This document shows, one piece after another, positions 1-9,101 of a stretch of 64,000 bases of DNA. The stretch comes from Thiomicrorhabdus aquaedulcis (GTDB taxonomy: Bacteria > Pseudomonadota > Gammaproteobacteria > Thiomicrospirales > Thiomicrospiraceae). Numbering within the stretch: position 1 is the first letter of the stretch; every line of letters begins with the position of its first letter. The stretch is taken from assembly GCF_004001325.1 (NCBI RefSeq), contig NZ_AP018722.1, positions 806,001 to 870,000 on the forward strand. The letters are read 5' to 3'. Under the pieces are notes generated by a model. That model searched no databases. It was not told the origin of the DNA and saw only the letters and a list, made by a program, of their open reading frames with translations. The translations under genes and the position numbers were made by a program.

Positions 1-2
1 CA

Positions 3-629
3 ACCAATGCAAGTGCGTCTTTACCCAGTAAAGTCATGGGTCAGGCCGACTTTTTAAGATTATTGACCACACAATTGCAAAACCAAGACCCGTCAAAACC
101 GATGGATCCCACCAGTTTTGTAACCGACCTTACCCAAATGAGTCAGTTAGAAGCCACCACCAAAATGAACGCCTCTATTATGGCAATGACCTCGGGTTTT
201 CAGGGGTTGCAGACCATGCAAGCGGCGGCCATTATAGGTAAAAACGTGCAAGTGGTGGGGGATGACTTTTCACACACACAAGGCCAGGCCTCACAATTTA
301 GACTGAACAGTGAAAGCCCGCTTACCGACGTAAAAGTGGTGGTAAGTGATGCCAACGGCATAGTCAAAGAGCTGAGTGTTGGCGATGTGCAGTCGGGCGA
401 AAAAGTGGTGGATTGGAACGGTTTAGACAAAAACGATCAGTTACGCGCCGGCGGAGTGTATTCGCTTACCGCTTATGGCACCGATGCCAATGGCGATTTA
501 AAGTCGATTGGTACGGTGGTGCCATCACGCGTTAATTCGGTGGGCGTGGGTTCGGACGGAGCCATGACCTTAACCCTAGCCACGGGCGAGCGCGTTAAAA
601 TGGATGCGGTGCGTGAGATTAGTGGTTAA
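3..629 (+). CDS. flgD: flagellar hook-capping scaffold FlgD, 5' end outside window
   Basis: FlgD caps the growing hook and is needed for hook subunits to polymerise outside the outer membrane. The reading frame is open from the left edge, so the start codon lies upstream. The visible part contains the FlgD signature near its start (QADFLRLLTTQLQNQDPSKP, with the NQDP core), followed by the Ig-like/tudor-type C-terminal region with VDWNG and a GTVVPSRVNSV stretch. The next gene is flgE, the hook protein that FlgD assembles, which supports the call. The methionine at 36 is internal to the conserved domain and is not the true start. Family assignment is secure; only the N-terminus is missing. 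Confidence 0.95.
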   Translation, partial: TNASASLPSKVMGQADFLRLLTTQLQNQDPSKPMDPTSFVTDLTQMSQLEATTKMNASIMAMTSGFQGLQTMQAAAIIGKNVQVVGDDFSHTQGQASQFRLNSESPLTDVKVVVSDANGIVKELSVGDVQSGEKVVDWNGLDKNDQLRAGGVYSLTAYGTDANGDLKSIGTVVPSRVNSVGVGSDGAMTLTLATGERVKMDAVREISG

Positions 630-654
630 GTGGCGGTTAATGGACGGTTATATT

Positions 655-813
655 GAGACCTTTGCACGAGTCAATGCACGAATAAAAATGGTTAAAATTC
701 ACCTGATTTTTGTTGAAAAACTTGTGAATAGCTCGCTATTCACTGCGTTTTCCGCCGCAATCAGGTAAATTTTCCCTCATTTTTCTTTCGCACCTGACTC
801 GTGCAAAGGTCTC
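655..813. mobile_element. MITE copy 1 (159 bp, foldback, TSD ATATT)
   Basis: The ends GAGACCTTTGCACGAG and CTCGTGCAAAGGTCTC form a perfect 16-bp terminal inverted repeat. The interior is also an imperfect long inverted repeat centred on a near-palindrome at 724-743. ATATT is directly repeated at 650-654 and 814-818, as expected for a target duplication. There is no open reading frame, so the element is non-autonomous. It lies between flgD and the flgE promoter. Confidence 0.9.
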
Positions 814-868
814 ATATTGATTTAATAGTTTATTGAGTTTTGCTTAGACAGCGCAAAATTAATTTAAG

Positions 869-885
869 TTGGTTTGTAAATTGCT
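869..885 (+). promoter_or_regulatory. sigma-54 (-24/-12) promoter for flgE
   Basis: TTGGTTTGTAAATTGCT has the invariant GG (871-872) and GC (883-884) separated by exactly 10 bases, with a good -12 half TTGCT. It lies about 108 bp before flgE. FlrA- and FlrC-type activators encoded in this window are the likely drivers. Confidence 0.7.
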
Positions 886-992
886 ACTTATTTTAAACGT
901 TTTACACGGTTTTAGACGCTTTAAACGCTTTAAAAAATCTAAAACAACCAACGGTTTTTTATTACAAAATACAAAAAAGTGGGAGAGTCATC

Positions 993-2411
993 ATGGCTTC
1001 ATTTGATTTAAATGCATTAAGCGGTATTAATGCTGCGTCGAACGGTTTAGCGGTTATTTCTAACAACCTAGCCAACTCACAGTCGGTGGGGTTTAAAGCT
1101 TCACGTGCCGAGTTTGCCGATATGTTTTCCGGCCCGCAAAATTCACCGGGTTCTGGGGTGCGTGTGGCGGCCATTACGCAAAACTTTACCCAAGGTACGG
1201 TAAGTGGCACAGGGCGTGAGTTAGACATGGCCATGAACGGCGAAGGCTTTTTTGTACTAGAAGACCAAACAGGTAAATACGAGAACGTATACACACGAAA
1301 TGGCTCGTTTAAATTAGATAAAGAAGGTTTTTTAACCGACCAATCTGGCAATAAAGTACAGGGGTATTTGTTAAACGAAGCTATGTCCACTGAGCTTAAG
1401 CCGGTGTTTAGCACAGCGTTATCCTCGATTGATTTGGACGCCTTAAACAAAATACCCAAAGCCACTTCTGAGATGACCTATAACATTAACTTGAATGGCC
1501 AAGAAGTAGATAATTTAGATTCTACCGGTGCCCTTGTAAGTGCAGATTTAACCAAGTTAACCACGCCAGGCGATGATAATCTTAACGCGTATGATGGGTT
1601 TCCAGACTATTTTTACCCTATGACCATTCACGATAGTTTGGGTGGCGAGCATACGTTAAACGCTAATTTTTATAAAAATACAGTAGTGGATAATGGTACA
1701 GATCCCAAATACACATCTTGGATAGCGCAGTACACCATTACCGCGTTAGACGATCAAGGTAATACCACCTATACAGGTCACACCGTCGCACCAGCGACTC
1801 CGGCGGCGGCTCAAGGGCAGATTTATGAACTGCGTTTTGATACCAACGGACAGTATTTGGGGGCGTTTGATGAAGCTTCAATTGGAACTCTTGGCGCAAC
1901 GCCCATTACCCCAGTGTTAAATTTCGAAATTGATAATCCCCTGACTGGAGCAACCGATCCATTAGGCGATTTAGCGGGTATTTCACTCGACTTTACCGAC
2001 ATGAGCCAATTTTCTGGCACATATAACCAGCGTGGAACCACACAAAATGGTTATTCAATTGGTGACTTGGTGGGCTTAAGCACGGGGCTAGACGGGGTGA
2101 TTGAGGCACGTTATTCTAACGGACGCTCTATTCCGGTTGCGCAGTTGGCGGTGGCTAACTTTGCCGATAAAAATGCGATGGAAAAATTGGGTGGTCAAAC
2201 TTACGCTCAATCGTTTGCGTCGGGTGCGGTGCAATTGGGTACGCCAGAAAACAACGGTTTTGGTTCGATTGTGGCGGGTTCGTTGGAGTACTCTAACGTG
2301 GATACCGCGGCCGAATTGGTGAATATGATTCAAACGCAACGTACTTACCAGGCCTCGGCTCAGGTGATTTCAACGTCGCAAGAACTGACCCGAACTATCT
2401 TGAACTTGTAA
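993..2411 (+). CDS. flgE: flagellar hook protein FlgE
   Basis: FlgE polymerises into the hook, the universal joint between rod and filament. The N-terminus shows the rod/hook family signature (SGINAASNGLAVISNNLANS), and the C-terminus ends in the matching coiled segment (YSNVDTAAELVNMIQTQRTY then ELTRTILNL). The 472-residue length is normal, with a variable D1/D2 region in the middle. The start at 993 follows GGGAG with suitable spacing. It is a single-gene unit: a sigma-54 site precedes it and a strong terminator follows. Confidence 0.97.
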   Translation: MASFDLNALSGINAASNGLAVISNNLANSQSVGFKASRAEFADMFSGPQNSPGSGVRVAAITQNFTQGTVSGTGRELDMAMNGEGFFVLEDQTGKYENVYTRNGSFKLDKEGFLTDQSGNKVQGYLLNEAMSTELKPVFSTALSSIDLDALNKIPKATSEMTYNINLNGQEVDNLDSTGALVSADLTKLTTPGDDNLNAYDGFPDYFYPMTIHDSLGGEHTLNANFYKNTVVDNGTDPKYTSWIAQYTITALDDQGNTTYTGHTVAPATPAAAQGQIYELRFDTNGQYLGAFDEASIGTLGATPITPVLNFEIDNPLTGATDPLGDLAGISLDFTDMSQFSGTYNQRGTTQNGYSIGDLVGLSTGLDGVIEARYSNGRSIPVAQLAVANFADKNAMEKLGGQTYAQSFASGAVQLGTPENNGFGSIVAGSLEYSNVDTAAELVNMIQTQRTYQASAQVISTSQELTRTILNL

Positions 2412-2467
2412 TGTAGGCGCGTAAGTTAACATGTAACAAAAGTTTAGCACACCGTTTTAACCTATCT

Positions 2468-2493
2468 TGCCGGCGCCTTGCCGGCATTTTTTT
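2468..2493 (+). terminator. rho-independent terminator after flgE
   Basis: The stem TGCCGGC / GCCGGCA has a 5-base loop (GCCTT) followed by seven T residues. It lies 57 bp after the flgE stop. Confidence 0.85.
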
Positions 2494-2576
2494 GCCGTAT
2501 GGCAAGTCTTTCCTTATAAGTGTATCGGCTTATTTCTAAAACCTTTAGCGCGGCTTAAGCATAAAACTTTCTTAAA

Positions 2577-2593
2577 TTGGCACGCTTAGTGCT
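2577..2593 (+). promoter_or_regulatory. sigma-54 promoter for flgFGH
   Basis: TTGGCACGCTTAGTGCT contains a perfect -24 half (TTGGCAC) with GG and GC separated by 10 bases; the -12 half is GTGCT. It lies just downstream of the flgE terminator and about 200 bp before flgF, in an otherwise gene-free stretch (2494-2794). Confidence 0.65.
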
Positions 2594-2794
2594 AAAAAAC
2601 TCGTGTATCAAAAATAAAGTGTCAAAAAAAAGACAATGCTAAACATACAAGGAAAGGTAAGCACGTAAATTAGGGCGTTAGACCCATACAAAGCGTGTTT
2701 AAAGTTTAGGTAAGGTGGTGGGTTGGCAGTGCGTTGTTTAGACGCCTAAACATCTAAAACGCCGCCTTACTTTTTATTGAATTGGAGAAGTTTC

Positions 2795-3538
2795 ATGGAT
2801 CGCATGCTGTACATCGCAATGAGCGGGGCTAAAGAGGTGATGTTGTCGCAAGCTAACAACGCCAACAATTTAGCCAACGCCAACACCGATGGCTTTAAAC
2901 AAGATTTTAATATCTTTAGAGCCCAGCACATGCAAGGTCCAGGTTGGGAGTCGCGCGCCTATTCTATGGACGAGCGTCCCGCCACCGATTACACCGCAGG
3001 GGCTATTAAAGTCACTGGGCGTGATTTAGACGTGGTCACCAAGTCGGACGGTTACATGGCCATTCAAACCCCAGCGGGCGACGAAGGTTTGGTGCGTACC
3101 GCCAGCATGCAAGTGCTTGAAAATGGTAATTTGGTGGACGTATCAGGTAATCCGGTTTTAAACGAGGGCGGTATTCCCATTAATATTCCGCCCACCAAAA
3201 GCATCACCATTGGCGATGACGGTACGATTTCGATTGTGCCGGCCGATTCGCCCAGCAATCAGTTGGTGGTACTAGACCGTTTGCGCTTGGTAAAGCCCGA
3301 TATTAAAGATTTACAAAAAGGCTTAGACGGTTTTAGCCGTTTAAAAGCCGATGCCGCACCTTTGGTGCAAGAGCAAGTCAGTGTGGTGAGTGGTGCGTTA
3401 GAAACCAGTAACGTCAATACCGCCGAGGCGTTGGTACGCATGATTGAGTTGTCGCGTAAATACGAGCTGCAAGTCAAAATGATGTCTACCACCAAAAGTC
3501 ATGCTCAAAAATCCGATCAATTATTGTCGTTAAGATAG
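2795..3538 (+). CDS. flgF: flagellar proximal rod protein FlgF
   Basis: FlgF is one of the rod subunits in the periplasmic drive shaft. The 247-residue product begins MDRMLYIAMSGAKEVMLSQA, has the NNLANANTDGFKQD rod motif and ends with the family C-terminal helix (ALETSNVNTAEALVRMIELS). An upstream in-frame start at 2777 exists, but the methionine at 2795 is preceded by GGAGAAG and matches the usual FlgF N-terminus. Only 30 bp separate it from flgG, so the two are co-transcribed. Confidence 0.95.
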   Translation: MDRMLYIAMSGAKEVMLSQANNANNLANANTDGFKQDFNIFRAQHMQGPGWESRAYSMDERPATDYTAGAIKVTGRDLDVVTKSDGYMAIQTPAGDEGLVRTASMQVLENGNLVDVSGNPVLNEGGIPINIPPTKSITIGDDGTISIVPADSPSNQLVVLDRLRLVKPDIKDLQKGLDGFSRLKADAAPLVQEQVSVVSGALETSNVNTAEALVRMIELSRKYELQVKMMSTTKSHAQKSDQLLSLR

Positions 3539-3568
3539 CGTAGCCGCACTGCGGCCTAGGAGACCATT

Positions 3569-4360
3569 ATGAACAGAGCTTTATACGTTGCCAAGACGGG
3601 CTTAGAAGCCCAACAGTTTAGATTGGCGGCTATTTCTAACAACTTAGCCAACGCCAATACTTACGCCTATAAAGCGGGGCGAGCCGAATTTGACGATTTA
3701 ATGTATCAAAACATTCGCCAACCCGGCGCACAGGCCAACCAAGATGAAACCAGTACCTTGCCTTCGGGTTTGCAGTTGGGTACTGGGGTAAAAGCCATTG
3801 GGGTGCAAAAAATTCACACCCAAGGCAACTTAATGGTCACCGATAACCAGTTGGACGTTGCCATTGAAGGCAAGGGGTTTTTTCAGGTATTAGACCAGGG
3901 TGGAAACTTAACCTATACCCGTGACGGCTCGTTTCAGGTGAATCAAAATGGCGACGTGGTCACCTCGTCGGGGTATTTGTTAGAGCCCAATATTAATATT
4001 CCGCAAGATGCTACCGAAGTTTCAATTACCCGAGACGGCGGGGTGTTTGTAACGCAGCCGGGCAACGTTGAGCAAAACCAGGTGGGGCAAATTCAGTTGG
4101 CCAGTTTTATTAATCCGGCTGGTTTGGAAGCGTTAGGGCACAACTTTTACGCCGAAACAACGGCCAGCGGCGTGGCCAACGTAAACGACCCACAAACGGC
4201 CGAAGCGGGTGCTTTAACGCAAGGCGCGCTAGAAGCGTCTAACGTGAATACCGTAGAAGAATTAATTGGCATGATTGAAGCCCAGCGAACTTACGAAATG
4301 AACTCAAAAGCCATCGCCGCCGCTGACGGCATGATGCAGTATTTAAACAATAACGTTTAA
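3569..4360 (+). CDS. flgG: flagellar distal rod protein FlgG
   Basis: FlgG forms the distal rod that passes through the P and L rings. The 263-residue product is of standard length, starts MNRALYVAKTGLEAQQFRLA and carries NNLANANTYAYKAGRAEFDD. It ends with GALEASNVNTVEELIGMIEA and QRTYEMNSKAI, the conserved rod C-terminus. The start has an AGGAG ribosome site. It follows flgF in the same transcription unit; an exact copy of the 12-bp palindrome lies 50 bp after its stop, before flgH. Confidence 0.97.
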   Translation: MNRALYVAKTGLEAQQFRLAAISNNLANANTYAYKAGRAEFDDLMYQNIRQPGAQANQDETSTLPSGLQLGTGVKAIGVQKIHTQGNLMVTDNQLDVAIEGKGFFQVLDQGGNLTYTRDGSFQVNQNGDVVTSSGYLLEPNINIPQDATEVSITRDGGVFVTQPGNVEQNQVGQIQLASFINPAGLEALGHNFYAETTASGVANVNDPQTAEAGALTQGALEASNVNTVEELIGMIEAQRTYEMNSKAIAAADGMMQYLNNNV

Positions 4361-4410
4361 TAAGCGTGCAAATGTCTTTAAAGATACGCCAAATATAACG
4401 TAATTAAATC

Positions 4411-4422
4411 ACCAGGCCTGGT
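4411..4422. repeat. palindrome ACCAGGCCTGGT, exact, intergenic
   Basis: Exact 12-bp palindrome in the flgG-flgH gap. No T-tract follows, so it does not look like a terminator. Confidence 0.9.
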
Positions 4423-4474
4423 TGCAAGCAGCGCGACAAGCAAGGCTATTGTGAATAGACTAAAGGGATAAAAA

Positions 4475-5212
4475 ATGAAATCTTTAATGCAAAAACACAT
4501 TAAGTTAGTGAATTTAGCCAGCGTGTTAATGTTGACAGGCGCAGTGTTAAGCGGTTGCAGCAGCACGCCAGAGCGTTTAGAGCACATTAGTTATGCGCCA
4601 AATTATCCGCTTAATATTCCCAAACCCGCGCAACCGCAAAATGGTTCGTTGTATCAGACTGGCGCCATGACGTTGTTTGACGATTCGCGCGCGCACCGCA
4701 TTGGCGACATTATTACCATTAGTTTGACCGAAAAAATCTCGGCTAAGAAAAAAGACGAAGCTAAGTACGATAAATCGAACAGTCAAGATTATGGCGTTAA
4801 AAATCCATTTAGTGTCACCACACCCAATAATTTGGTGGGCGATGCCATTAATGCCGTTACGTCACCCTTGCAAGGTTTAAGTTTGGGTTACGGCTCAGAA
4901 GGCTCGTTTGCGGGTAAAAGTGATGTTAAACAAGATTCAAGCTTAACCGGTTCTATTGCGGTGACCGTGGTAGAAGTGATTGGCAATGGCAATTTGGTGA
5001 TTCGCGGCGAAAAGTGGATTACCATTCACGATGGCGATGAAGTGGTGCAATTTGCCGGCATTATTCGTCCAGAAGATATTCAGTTAGACAACACCATTTC
5101 GTCCACCAAAGTGGCCGATGTGCGCTTGGTGTATAAAGACGTGGGTATTTCGGGCAACACCGCGCGCTCTGGCGCGGGCACGCAGTGGTTAAGTAAGTTT
5201 TGGCCTTTGTAA
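4475..5212 (+). CDS. flgH: flagellar L-ring lipoprotein FlgH
   Basis: FlgH is the outer-membrane lipoprotein that makes the L ring around the rod. The first 30 residues form a lipoprotein signal peptide ending in a lipobox (LSGC, cysteine near residue 27). The FlgH core is visible as SLYQTGAMTLFDDSRAHRIG, DIITISLTEKISAKK and the C-terminal VVEVIGNGNLVIRGEKW and FAGIIRPEDI motifs, ending GAGTQWLSKFWPL. The 245-residue length is normal. It is followed by an intergenic region with two palindromes, a dispersed repeat and a terminator. Confidence 0.97.
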   Translation: MKSLMQKHIKLVNLASVLMLTGAVLSGCSSTPERLEHISYAPNYPLNIPKPAQPQNGSLYQTGAMTLFDDSRAHRIGDIITISLTEKISAKKKDEAKYDKSNSQDYGVKNPFSVTTPNNLVGDAINAVTSPLQGLSLGYGSEGSFAGKSDVKQDSSLTGSIAVTVVEVIGNGNLVIRGEKWITIHDGDEVVQFAGIIRPEDIQLDNTISSTKVADVRLVYKDVGISGNTARSGAGTQWLSKFWPL

Positions 5213-5221
5213 TTGGGTTTA

Positions 5222-5233
5222 GCCAGGCCTGGT
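5222..5233. repeat. palindrome core copy GCCAGGCCTGGT, intergenic
   Basis: Retains the 10-bp core CCAGGCCTGG with G instead of A at the first base. It starts 10 bp after the flgH stop. Confidence 0.85.
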
Positions 5234-5248
5234 GATTTACTAAAAAAT

Positions 5249-5327
5249 CGTCATGCCGTGCTACGACACGGCATCTGTCACACCCACGGTCAGGTGCAAT
5301 AGATTTCGGGTCAAGCCCGTAATGACG
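5249..5327. repeat. 79-bp inverted-repeat element (CGTCAT...ATGACG ends)
   Basis: The ends CGTCAT and ATGACG are inverted. The interior has ATGCCGTG/CACGGCAT and the CGGGTCAAGCCCGTAATGACG-like 3' half, resembling a widespread class of short palindromic dispersed repeats in proteobacteria (recalled, not searched). Copies of the 12-bp palindrome lie 15 bp before and 13 bp after it. Confidence 0.5.
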
Positions 5328-5340
5328 AAGTTTATTTATG

Positions 5341-5352
5341 ACCAGGCCTGGT
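5341..5352. repeat. palindrome ACCAGGCCTGGT, exact, intergenic
   Basis: Exact copy between flgH and the terminator at 5392; the second of two copies that bracket the 79-bp repeat. Confidence 0.9.
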
Positions 5353-5391
5353 TGTTTATTAGTATTTAATTTTAAAACGTTTTTCTGGTTT

Positions 5392-5413
5392 GGGGCTGTT
5401 TAGCCCCTTTTTT
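5392..5413 (+). terminator. terminator after flgFGH
   Basis: GGGGCT pairs with AGCCCC across a 4-base loop (GTTT), followed by seven T residues. It separates flgH from the sigma-54 unit that starts with flgI. Confidence 0.8.
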
Positions 5414-5477
5414 GTGTCTAAAATTTAGTCCACGTGTTAAGGGCGGCACTGCGCACGCTTTATAGGTTTTATAGGTT

Positions 5478-5494
5478 TTGGCATGCCACATGCT
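5478..5494 (+). promoter_or_regulatory. sigma-54 promoter for flgIJ
   Basis: TTGGCATGCCACATGCT has GG at 5480-5481 and GC at 5492-5493, ten bases apart, with a TTGGCA -24 half. It is preceded by three near-identical TATAGGTTTT-type repeats and lies about 125 bp before flgI. Confidence 0.65.
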
Positions 5495-5618
5495 TTAGAC
5501 TAGTAAGAGTTGCGTTATGACAATTCGTAAAAATAATAAAAACAAGGTGTTACGTTGTTTTACACCACCAAAAACCCAGAAAAAATGTGACACGTATTGT
5601 GTTGCCAGGAGTTTTACC

Positions 5619-6731
5619 ATGAATCTTACTGTGTTTAGTAAAATGTTAGTCAGTATTTTAGCCGCCAGCCTGTTTTGGAGCAGTTACAGTTACGCCGATC
5701 GTATTAAAGACATCGCTAACGTGGGGGGCGTGCGCTCTAACCAGTTGGTGGGATACGGTTTGGTGGTGGGGCTAAATGGTTCGGGCGACAAAACGCCCTT
5801 TGCCGAGCAGAGTCTATTAAGCATGCTCAATAAATTTGGGATTCACGTGCCGCCAGGGGTAAAAACCAACACCAAAAACATCGCCGCCGTGGCGGTGCAC
5901 GCCGAGCTACCCGCATTTGCTAAGTCGGGTCAAAAAATTGACATAACAGTGTCGTCATTAGGCAACGCCAAAAGTTTGCGCGGCGGCACGTTATTGCTGA
6001 CCCCATTAAAAGGGGTGGACGGTAATGTGTACGCGATTGGGCAAGGAAACTTAGTAGTAGGTGGCTTAGACGCCAGCGGTGCTGATGGTTCTAAAATTAC
6101 CATTAACGTGCCCAGCGTAGGGCGTATTCCGGACGGTGCCAGTGTTGAACGTACCGTAAACACCGGGTTTGAGCTGGGCAATACCATTAGTTTAAATCTT
6201 AAAAACGCCGACTTTACCACCGCCACCAATATGGTTAACTCTATTAACGCCTTATTGGGTGACGGTACCGCTAATGCATTGGACGCCGAAACGGTTGAGG
6301 TGATGGCACCACGTTTGCCTAATCAACGGGTGTCATTTTTGTCGGTGTTAGAAAATATTGAAGTTACGCCGGGTCAAGATACCGCTAAAATTATTGTTAA
6401 CTCTAGAACCGGTACGGTGGTGATTGGTCAAAACGTTCGTGTTCGCCCAGCGGCGGTGACGCACGGCGGCTTAACGGTTAAAATTACCGAACGCCCACAA
6501 GTCAATCAGCCCAACGCATTGGCCGACGGCGAAACCGTGGTGACGCCACAAACCGACATTAACGTGCAAAACACCGGCACCGGACGTATGTTTAAGTTTC
6601 CCGAGGGCGTATCCTTAAACGATATTGTGCAAGCTGTTAATAAAGTGGGCGCAGCACCAGGCGATTTAGTGGCTATTTTAGAAGCACTAAAACAGTCTGG
6701 CGCGTTAACCGCTGACTTAATTATTATTTAA
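5619..6731 (+). CDS. flgI: flagellar P-ring protein FlgI
   Basis: FlgI assembles the P ring in the peptidoglycan layer. From the methionine at 5619 (after CCAGGAG) the 370-residue product starts with a Sec signal peptide ending near [12 protein letters not shown]. It continues with the FlgI hallmark [20 protein letters not shown] and GSGDKTPF, and ends [14 protein letters not shown]. An in-frame start at 5517 would add 34 charged residues in front of the signal peptide and is unlikely. FlgJ follows after 26 bp. Confidence 0.96.
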   Translation: MNLTVFSKMLVSILAASLFWSSYSYADRIKDIANVGGVRSNQLVGYGLVVGLNGSGDKTPFAEQSLLSMLNKFGIHVPPGVKTNTKNIAAVAVHAELPAFAKSGQKIDITVSSLGNAKSLRGGTLLLTPLKGVDGNVYAIGQGNLVVGGLDASGADGSKITINVPSVGRIPDGASVERTVNTGFELGNTISLNLKNADFTTATNMVNSINALLGDGTANALDAETVEVMAPRLPNQRVSFLSVLENIEVTPGQDTAKIIVNSRTGTVVIGQNVRVRPAAVTHGGLTVKITERPQVNQPNALADGETVVTPQTDINVQNTGTGRMFKFPEGVSLNDIVQAVNKVGAAPGDLVAILEALKQSGALTADLIII

Positions 6732-6757
6732 CGCCGCGAGAGAATGAGTAAAACGCC

Positions 6758-7210
6758 ATGACAACCTTAAACAGTTCAAACAGTTTAACCGCACAGCCTC
6801 ATCAGTCCACTGGGCTTAAAGCGCACAATAACTACACCGATGTGGGGGCGTTAAACGATTTAAAGCAGCAAGCGCGTGAAGATCAGCGTGCGGCACTAAG
6901 ACCGGTGGCCGAACAGTTTGAAGCGATTTTTGTGCAGCAAATTTTACAAGAAGCGCGTAAAGTCAGTTTTGACGAAGGTTGGCTAGAGGGCGGTCAAGGC
7001 GATTTTTACAAAGATTGGTCGGATAAACAGCTCGCTCAAAATTTATCTTCTAAAGGAACGCTGGGGTTTGCCGATAACATAGTTGAACAGTTAGCACCCA
7101 GCTTGCCAGGCTTGCCAAGCACGCCGGCTGAGTCAAGTGACGTTACTAAAAGTTTAAAGCCGCCGTCTACCGAGCAAGCACTGTTATCAAGACCGCTTAA
7201 GCCGTTGTGA
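6758..7210 (+). CDS. flgJ: rod-cap protein FlgJ, single-domain form without muramidase
   Basis: FlgJ caps the growing rod. The 150-residue product contains only the N-terminal rod-binding domain (RPVAEQFEAIFVQQILQEAR, then YKDWSDKQLAQNLSSKGTLG). Two-domain FlgJ of enterics has about 310 residues and a C-terminal peptidoglycan hydrolase, which is absent here; the tail after residue 110 is proline/serine rich. A secreted lytic transglycosylase just downstream of flgL could supply the missing wall-cutting activity (inference). It is in an operon with flgI. Confidence 0.93.
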   Translation: MTTLNSSNSLTAQPHQSTGLKAHNNYTDVGALNDLKQQAREDQRAALRPVAEQFEAIFVQQILQEARKVSFDEGWLEGGQGDFYKDWSDKQLAQNLSSKGTLGFADNIVEQLAPSLPGLPSTPAESSDVTKSLKPPSTEQALLSRPLKPL

Positions 7211-7311
7211 CGCTGTAGTGCTGTGATAGCAATAAAAACGCTAATGCGTTTATAATCAGATTTTGTGCATGCGGCTAATGAACCGTTTTAGCTTTTATAA
7301 AGGAGCCTTGT

Positions 7312-9099
7312 ATGGCAGACATGTTAACCATCGGTGCGTTGGCCACCAACACCTTTAAAAAGGCATTGGATGTCACCAGTCATAACGTTGCCAATGTGGC
7401 CACCGAAGGCTACAGTCGCCAGCGTGCCGAGATTTCGAGCAACTCGCCTAATACAGTGGGCACCACATTTATGGGTGGAGGCTCGCAAGTAAGCAGTGTA
7501 GAGCGTATTAATGCGCAATACTTAGAGTCGCAATTGCTTAACAGTCATTCGATGGTGAGTCGATACGAATCGCAGCTAAGTTTGTCAAGGCAAGTAGAAG
7601 GCGTTATTGCTGGTAACGATGCGGGTGTGCAAGAGTTTATGCAACGTTTTTTTGACTCGTTGCAAACGGTCGCTAACAACCCCACTTCTACTACCAGTCG
7701 ACAATTATTGTTAGACGAGGCGGGTAATCTTGAAAGTCATATTGGCAACTTAACCAGCGTATTAAACGACACGCAAAGCCAGATAAACAATCAAATCAGT
7801 GGGTTAACCACAGAAATTAATAATCGCTTAACCACTATTCAGGCTATTAACGTGCAAGTTGAACGCTCGTTAGGCGCTTCGCAACAGCCGCCAAACGATT
7901 TGCTAGACCAGCGCGACCAAGCGGTTATGGAATTAAGTCAATACATTGACGTTAAAACGTTTACGCAAAGTGACGGTCGCATGGATGTTTTTGCCGGTAA
8001 CGGCAAGCTCCCTTTATTGGCCGACAATAACATTGTGCCGCTGCAAGCGCGTTTAAGCCCGTACGAAGATGAAAATCGTATGGAAATTTACATGACAGTG
8101 GGTGGCGCAAGTCAAGTGGTGAGTGACCGTATTATTGGCGGTGAGTTGGGTGGGGTACTTAACGTTAGAACCAATATGCTCGACCAAGCGCAAAATGATT
8201 TGGGCTTAACTCTGAATGGCATGGTGGCGTCGATGAATTGGCAACACTACCAAGGCTATGATGCTAATGGCAACCCCGGTGGCAATCTGTTTGAGCCTTT
8301 GCAAATTAACGGGGTGTTTGCGGCCAGCAAAAACACCATAGATGGCAGTGCTATTTCGGTAAGCTTTAACCCCAGTCAAGGTGTTTCAGAGCCGCCATAC
8401 ACATTGCCCGAGGCAGGTACGTTTGCCAATAAACAAGCTCATTTGCAAACTGCGCTTGACGCTGTGGGTGACTTTGCATCACGTGATTATCAAATTAAAG
8501 CCGATGGTGCCGGTTATAAATTTTACGATTATAAAACGGGCGAAGAGCTTACGCCTACTGCGGGAAGTGTCGCCAATACATTTCAGTTAGACGGGCTGTT
8601 GTTTGATTTAAGCGCCCACAGTAATGTGGCTGGCGACAGCTTTTTGGTCAAGCCGCATCAGCAAATGTTAGCAAGCTTTACCAAAGCCATTACCGACACC
8701 AACGCCATTGCGGCGCGTGGCCAATCGCCCGATCCTTTAGAGCTTGATCCAGCGGCCGCAGCGGAAGGTGACAACGTTAACATGGCCAACATGGCCAGTT
8801 TACAATCGGTCAAGTTACTGTACGCAGACGGCAGTGGGGGCACTGAAACTTTACTGGGTGGCTATTCTCGAATGGCCACCACCGTGGGCATGTATGCCCG
8901 TGGCAGTGAAATTCAGTACACAGCGCAGTCTAATGTAAATACCCAGCTGGTTCAGCAACGTGAGTCTATTTCTGGGGTAAGTTTGGACGAAGAAGCGGCT
9001 AATTTAATTCGTTATCAACAAGCTTATGAAGCGGCGGCACAAATCATTGCCACCTCACAATCGTTATTTCAAACGCTGTTAGGCGTGGTACGAGGATAA
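7312..9099 (+). CDS. flgK: hook-associated protein FlgK (HAP1)
   Basis: FlgK is the first hook-filament junction protein. The 595-residue product starts MADMLTIGALATNTFKKALD with the HAP motif SHNVANVATEGYSRQRAEIS and ends with the conserved GVSLDEEAANLIRYQQAYEA and AAQIIATSQSLFQTLLG. The start has an AAGGAG ribosome site. It forms a pair with flgL, whose start lies 2 bp after the flgK stop. A TATAAT-like hexamer at 7251 lies upstream, but no convincing -35, -24/-12 or sigma-28 partner is visible. Confidence 0.97.
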   Translation: MADMLTIGALATNTFKKALDVTSHNVANVATEGYSRQRAEISSNSPNTVGTTFMGGGSQVSSVERINAQYLESQLLNSHSMVSRYESQLSLSRQVEGVIAGNDAGVQEFMQRFFDSLQTVANNPTSTTSRQLLLDEAGNLESHIGNLTSVLNDTQSQINNQISGLTTEINNRLTTIQAINVQVERSLGASQQPPNDLLDQRDQAVMELSQYIDVKTFTQSDGRMDVFAGNGKLPLLADNNIVPLQARLSPYEDENRMEIYMTVGGASQVVSDRIIGGELGGVLNVRTNMLDQAQNDLGLTLNGMVASMNWQHYQGYDANGNPGGNLFEPLQINGVFAASKNTIDGSAISVSFNPSQGVSEPPYTLPEAGTFANKQAHLQTALDAVGDFASRDYQIKADGAGYKFYDYKTGEELTPTAGSVANTFQLDGLLFDLSAHSNVAGDSFLVKPHQQMLASFTKAITDTNAIAARGQSPDPLELDPAAAAEGDNVNMANMASLQSVKLLYADGSGGTETLLGGYSRMATTVGMYARGSEIQYTAQSNVNTQLVQQRESISGVSLDEEAANLIRYQQAYEAAAQIIATSQSLFQTLLGVVRG

Positions 9100-9101
9100 T
9101 C

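Noticed and set aside
962-1465. 167-residue minus-strand frame inside flgE
   Set aside because: Antisense to a clear hook-protein gene, with no family motif and no ribosome site.
4411-5352. The 12-bp palindrome as a transcription terminator
   Set aside because: Copies lack a loop and T-tract, most lie inside genes, and real terminators with stems and T-tracts are found separately (for example 5392-5413).
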